The translations under genes were made by a program, and so were the position numbers. The notes beneath the pieces are model-generated. The model saw only the letters and a list, made by a program, of their open reading frames with translations, was not told where the DNA came from and did not search any database. A stretch of DNA of 64,000 bases from SZUA-442 sp963759175 (lineage in GTDB: Bacteria; Actinomycetota; Acidimicrobiia; Spongiisociales; UBA5794): contig CAVWXP010000007.1 in assembly GCA_963759175.1 (NCBI GenBank), positions 124,001-188,000 on the forward strand. Direction: 5' to 3'. The first letter of the stretch is position 1. The number at the start of each line of letters is the position of its first letter. Below are positions 62,230 through 64,000 of the stretch, piece after piece.

Positions 62230-64000
62230 TCAGTACGCGGTGGTACGGATCACGGGCTGAAAGAGCGCGGTGCGCTGGGCACAAGCCTCCGCGGCGACGC
62301 ACTCGCCGCACCGGGGATCCTCCACTTCCACGCAGACCTTCCTGGCGTTGCTGAAGAAGAACCCGTCGACGGCGGCCTGAGTGAGTCCCGACTCCTCGAC
62401 GAGTGACTGGATCGCGTCGTAGCAGGCAGCCCGGATCTCCTCCTCCTCGGCCTCGTCGACCCACCCCCGCCGTTCGACCCGCCGTCGTAGATCGTCATCG
62501 AGGATCTCGACGCACCCGGTTCGCAGGCAGCTCCTCATCAGGTGGTAGTCGACGATGGGCGTGATGGATTCGGGATCACGCACGTCGAGGAATCGTTCAG
62601 GACGGTTTGCGAGGATGATCGCCAGCAGGTTGGCTTTCTTGGCGAGTGGGTCCTCCCCGTAGCCAGGGAGGTTGGCGAGCCGTTGGAGGAGCGCAGCCGC
62701 GGGCCGGTCCGCACGATTGGCCTCAGCGAGGATCGCCCCGAAGCCCCCAGATGTGGCGATGGCCTCTGCGTACCGCAGCTGGAGGACTCGATGCGTCTCG
62801 ATCGACGGAACAGGGCACGAACCCGAATCGTCTGCGCAGATGGCATCGAAGAGCAGGGACTCGGATGCCGCGCGGGCAGGGTCGAGTATCGAGGGATCCT
62901 TCGTGGCTGCGCGAGTGAAGGCCTGCCAGATGTAGTCCGATCCCTTGAAGCTGCGGCCACCGGCGGTGCCATACATCGGTTCTGACCATCCCTCGACGGA
63001 CGAGTTCCAGAACCCGTACTGGTGGAGGGTTGCCATGGCGAACATCTCCACGGCCCACGGCACCCCGCCCTGCGGGAACGGGAACCCGCAGAAGTCGAGG
63101 GATGCCTCCGTCGCCTCATCGGCGAGCATGGCCGCGACGCCTGCGATCCGTTCGGGGTCGCGCCGCACCCTCGGACCGACCGAGGCAGCCACTCGTGCGA
63201 CGAGCTCCGTCGAGCCGTAGCCGGAGAGGGCTGTTCGTGCGGCCTCGCCGGCCGACACGATCGGATCGGTCCCGCGCAACCATCCGGCGAGGTAGCCGCC
63301 GCAGAAAGCGTCGCCCGCCCCGGTCGGATCGACCACCGCCACCGTAGGCGCGAGATGGTGGCTGGCGTTCCCGCCATCATGGACGGTCGCTCCACGGCTG
63401 CCGTCGGTGACGACGAACACCGGCCGGGGCGGCGGCCCGTTGGGCAAGAGGTCGCTGAACTCCGCCGCATTGAGGAAGAGGATCTCGACCTCGCTCACGA
63501 GCGAGCGAGCAGCATCTCGATCCTCGTCGAGATCGGCGTGGAAGCTGCCGATTGACAGCGAGCCGGAGAAGCCACGCCTCCGGATGGCCTCAGCGAACTC
63601 GAGTTGGCGATGGGACGATGCACCGAGGGGACCGATGTGGACGTGACGAGCCTCGAGCCATGGGTAGGGCACGTCGTCAGCTTGCAGGGTGAGCTCGATC
63701 GACACGTCGGCATCGAGGTACACGGCGATCTGGAGGTCGTCGTAGGCGATGTGAAAGGACGCGATCGGGCCATCCCTGACGACGAGGCCCGCCCGTCGGA
63801 TGCCGCCCGGTCCGAATGCGGCCCCGATCTCCCGAGGGAGGTGGGTGGGAATCGCTGCCACCAGACCCACATCGATCCCGCCGGCACGAGCAGCCAACGC
63901 CGTGTTGAACCCGGCCCCACCCGGAGCGCGAACATCGCCTTCCGGGCCGACGAGCCGATCCATCGACGGGCATCCGACGACGACGAGTTCGGGTGTGGAG
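62230..64000 (-). CDS. PfkB-family kinase fused to an HhH glycosylase-like domain with four-Cys cluster (5' end outside window)
   Basis: The frame is open to the window edge, and the sequence before the internal ATG at 63963 is still PfkB-like (PELVVVGCPSMDRLVG), so the true start lies outside. The visible 589 residues hold two parts. The first 280 are a ribokinase-type kinase: GGAGFNTALAARAGG for the N-terminal substrate loop, and DPTGAGDAFCGGYLAGWL with the catalytic Asp and anion hole. The rest is a helical domain. It starts FCGFPFPQGGVPWAVEMFA and GRSFKGSDYIWQAFTRA, and contains LPGYGEDPLAKKANLLAIIL with VDYHLMRSCLRTG. It ends C-x7-C-x2-C-x5-C (VCVEVEDPRCGECVAAEAC). That end resembles the HhH-GPD glycosylases with a [4Fe-4S] cluster, and the opening resembles queuosine-5'-phosphate glycosylases (DUF2419/Qng1). 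A nucleoside kinase plus N-glycosylase salvage enzyme is inferred. Confidence 0.8.
   Translation of the reverse strand, partial: STPELVVVGCPSMDRLVGPEGDVRAPGGAGFNTALAARAGGIDVGLVAAIPTHLPREIGAAFGPGGIRRAGLVVRDGPIASFHIAYDDLQIAVYLDADVSIELTLQADDVPYPWLEARHVHIGPLGASSHRQLEFAEAIRRRGFSGSLSIGSFHADLDEDRDAARSLVSEVEILFLNAAEFSDLLPNGPPPRPVFVVTDGSRGATVHDGGNASHHLAPTVAVVDPTGAGDAFCGGYLAGWLRGTDPIVSAGEAARTALSGYGSTELVARVAASVGPRVRRDPERIAGVAAMLADEATEASLDFCGFPFPQGGVPWAVEMFAMATLHQYGFWNSSVEGWSEPMYGTAGGRSFKGSDYIWQAFTRAATKDPSILDPARAASESLLFDAICADDSGSCPVPSIETHRVLQLRYAEAIATSGGFGAILAEANRADRPAAALLQRLANLPGYGEDPLAKKANLLAIILANRPERFLDVRDPESITPIVDYHLMRSCLRTGCVEILDDDLRRRVERRGWVDEAEEEEIRAACYDAIQSLVEESGLTQAAVDGFFFSNARKVCVEVEDPRCGECVAAEACAQRTALFQPVIRTTAY

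Noticed and set aside
63964..64000. Start of the PfkB-fusion gene at the ATG at 63963
   Set aside because: The in-frame codons before it encode the conserved first beta strand of PfkB kinases (PELVVVGCPS), so the gene continues beyond the window.

Overview
The window is a high-GC, gene-dense piece of an actinobacterial chromosome. CarD, DisA, a SigR/RsrA-like sigma/anti-sigma pair with a zinc-binding anti-sigma factor, a fused TreS-maltokinase, a DUF2342 metalloprotease and many Thr-rich lipoprotein linkers point to Actinomycetota. The mixture, including the Thr-rich linkers and the gene order around ftsH/folP/folK, fits class Acidimicrobiia best; that class assignment is inference. Many lead genes show a TAnnnT hexamer 6-8 nt before the start codon (leaderless transcripts), and operon-internal genes overlap by ATGA, GTGA or TGATG.

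Layout. 0-6.2 kb: a fused [2Fe-2S]/molybdenum hydroxylase, then convergently the cassette circularly permuted ATP-grasp / alpha-E / transglutaminase. 6.4-12.3 kb: a beta-repeat membrane protein and trehalose metabolism (otsA, otsB, and a convergent TreS-maltokinase fusion). 12.3-16.9 kb: a TipA-type MerR regulator with a textbook 19-bp-spacer promoter, an LppM-like lipoprotein, a CvpA-CAP fusion and an AI-2E family permease. 17.0-18.0 kb: a degenerate repeat array carrying copies of the tRNA-Thr 3' end, next to the intact tRNA-Thr(UGU). 18-25.2 kb: housekeeping block rlmB-like, cysS, a GDPD-family phosphodiesterase, ispF, ispD, carD with a histone-like Lys/Ala/Pro tail, disA with altered active-site motifs, radA. 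25.4-31.7 kb: a zinc-ribbon/discoidin membrane protein and a BMP-type (nucleoside-like) ABC importer. 31.8-35.5 kb: clpC and a polyprenyl diphosphate synthase.

36.7-44.4 kb is a decaying accessory region: a lipoprotein gene with a 1-nt frameshift, a LuxR-type STAND regulator broken by at least five frameshifts, two small lipoproteins, and a very long secreted surface-protein gene with many frameshifts and nonsense codons.

44.5-56.1 kb is one long minus-strand operon running DUF2342 protease, tilS, hpt, ftsH, folP, a dead phosphatase-like protein, a folK-hotdog fusion, a DUF2520 protein, panC, coaX, lysS. It links tRNA modification, purine salvage, membrane proteolysis, folate and CoA precursor synthesis. 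56.1-57.6 kb holds small proteins and the sigma/anti-sigma pair. 58-60.9 kb is a SARP/AfsR-type regulator with several frameshifts. Two secreted proteins with a shared upstream element follow.

The right edge holds the most unusual gene: a PfkB-family kinase fused to a helix-hairpin-helix glycosylase-like domain with a four-cysteine cluster motif. It runs off the window. The domain pairing suggests a one-polypeptide nucleoside salvage route (phosphorylate the nucleoside, then cleave its base), possibly of the queuosine type.
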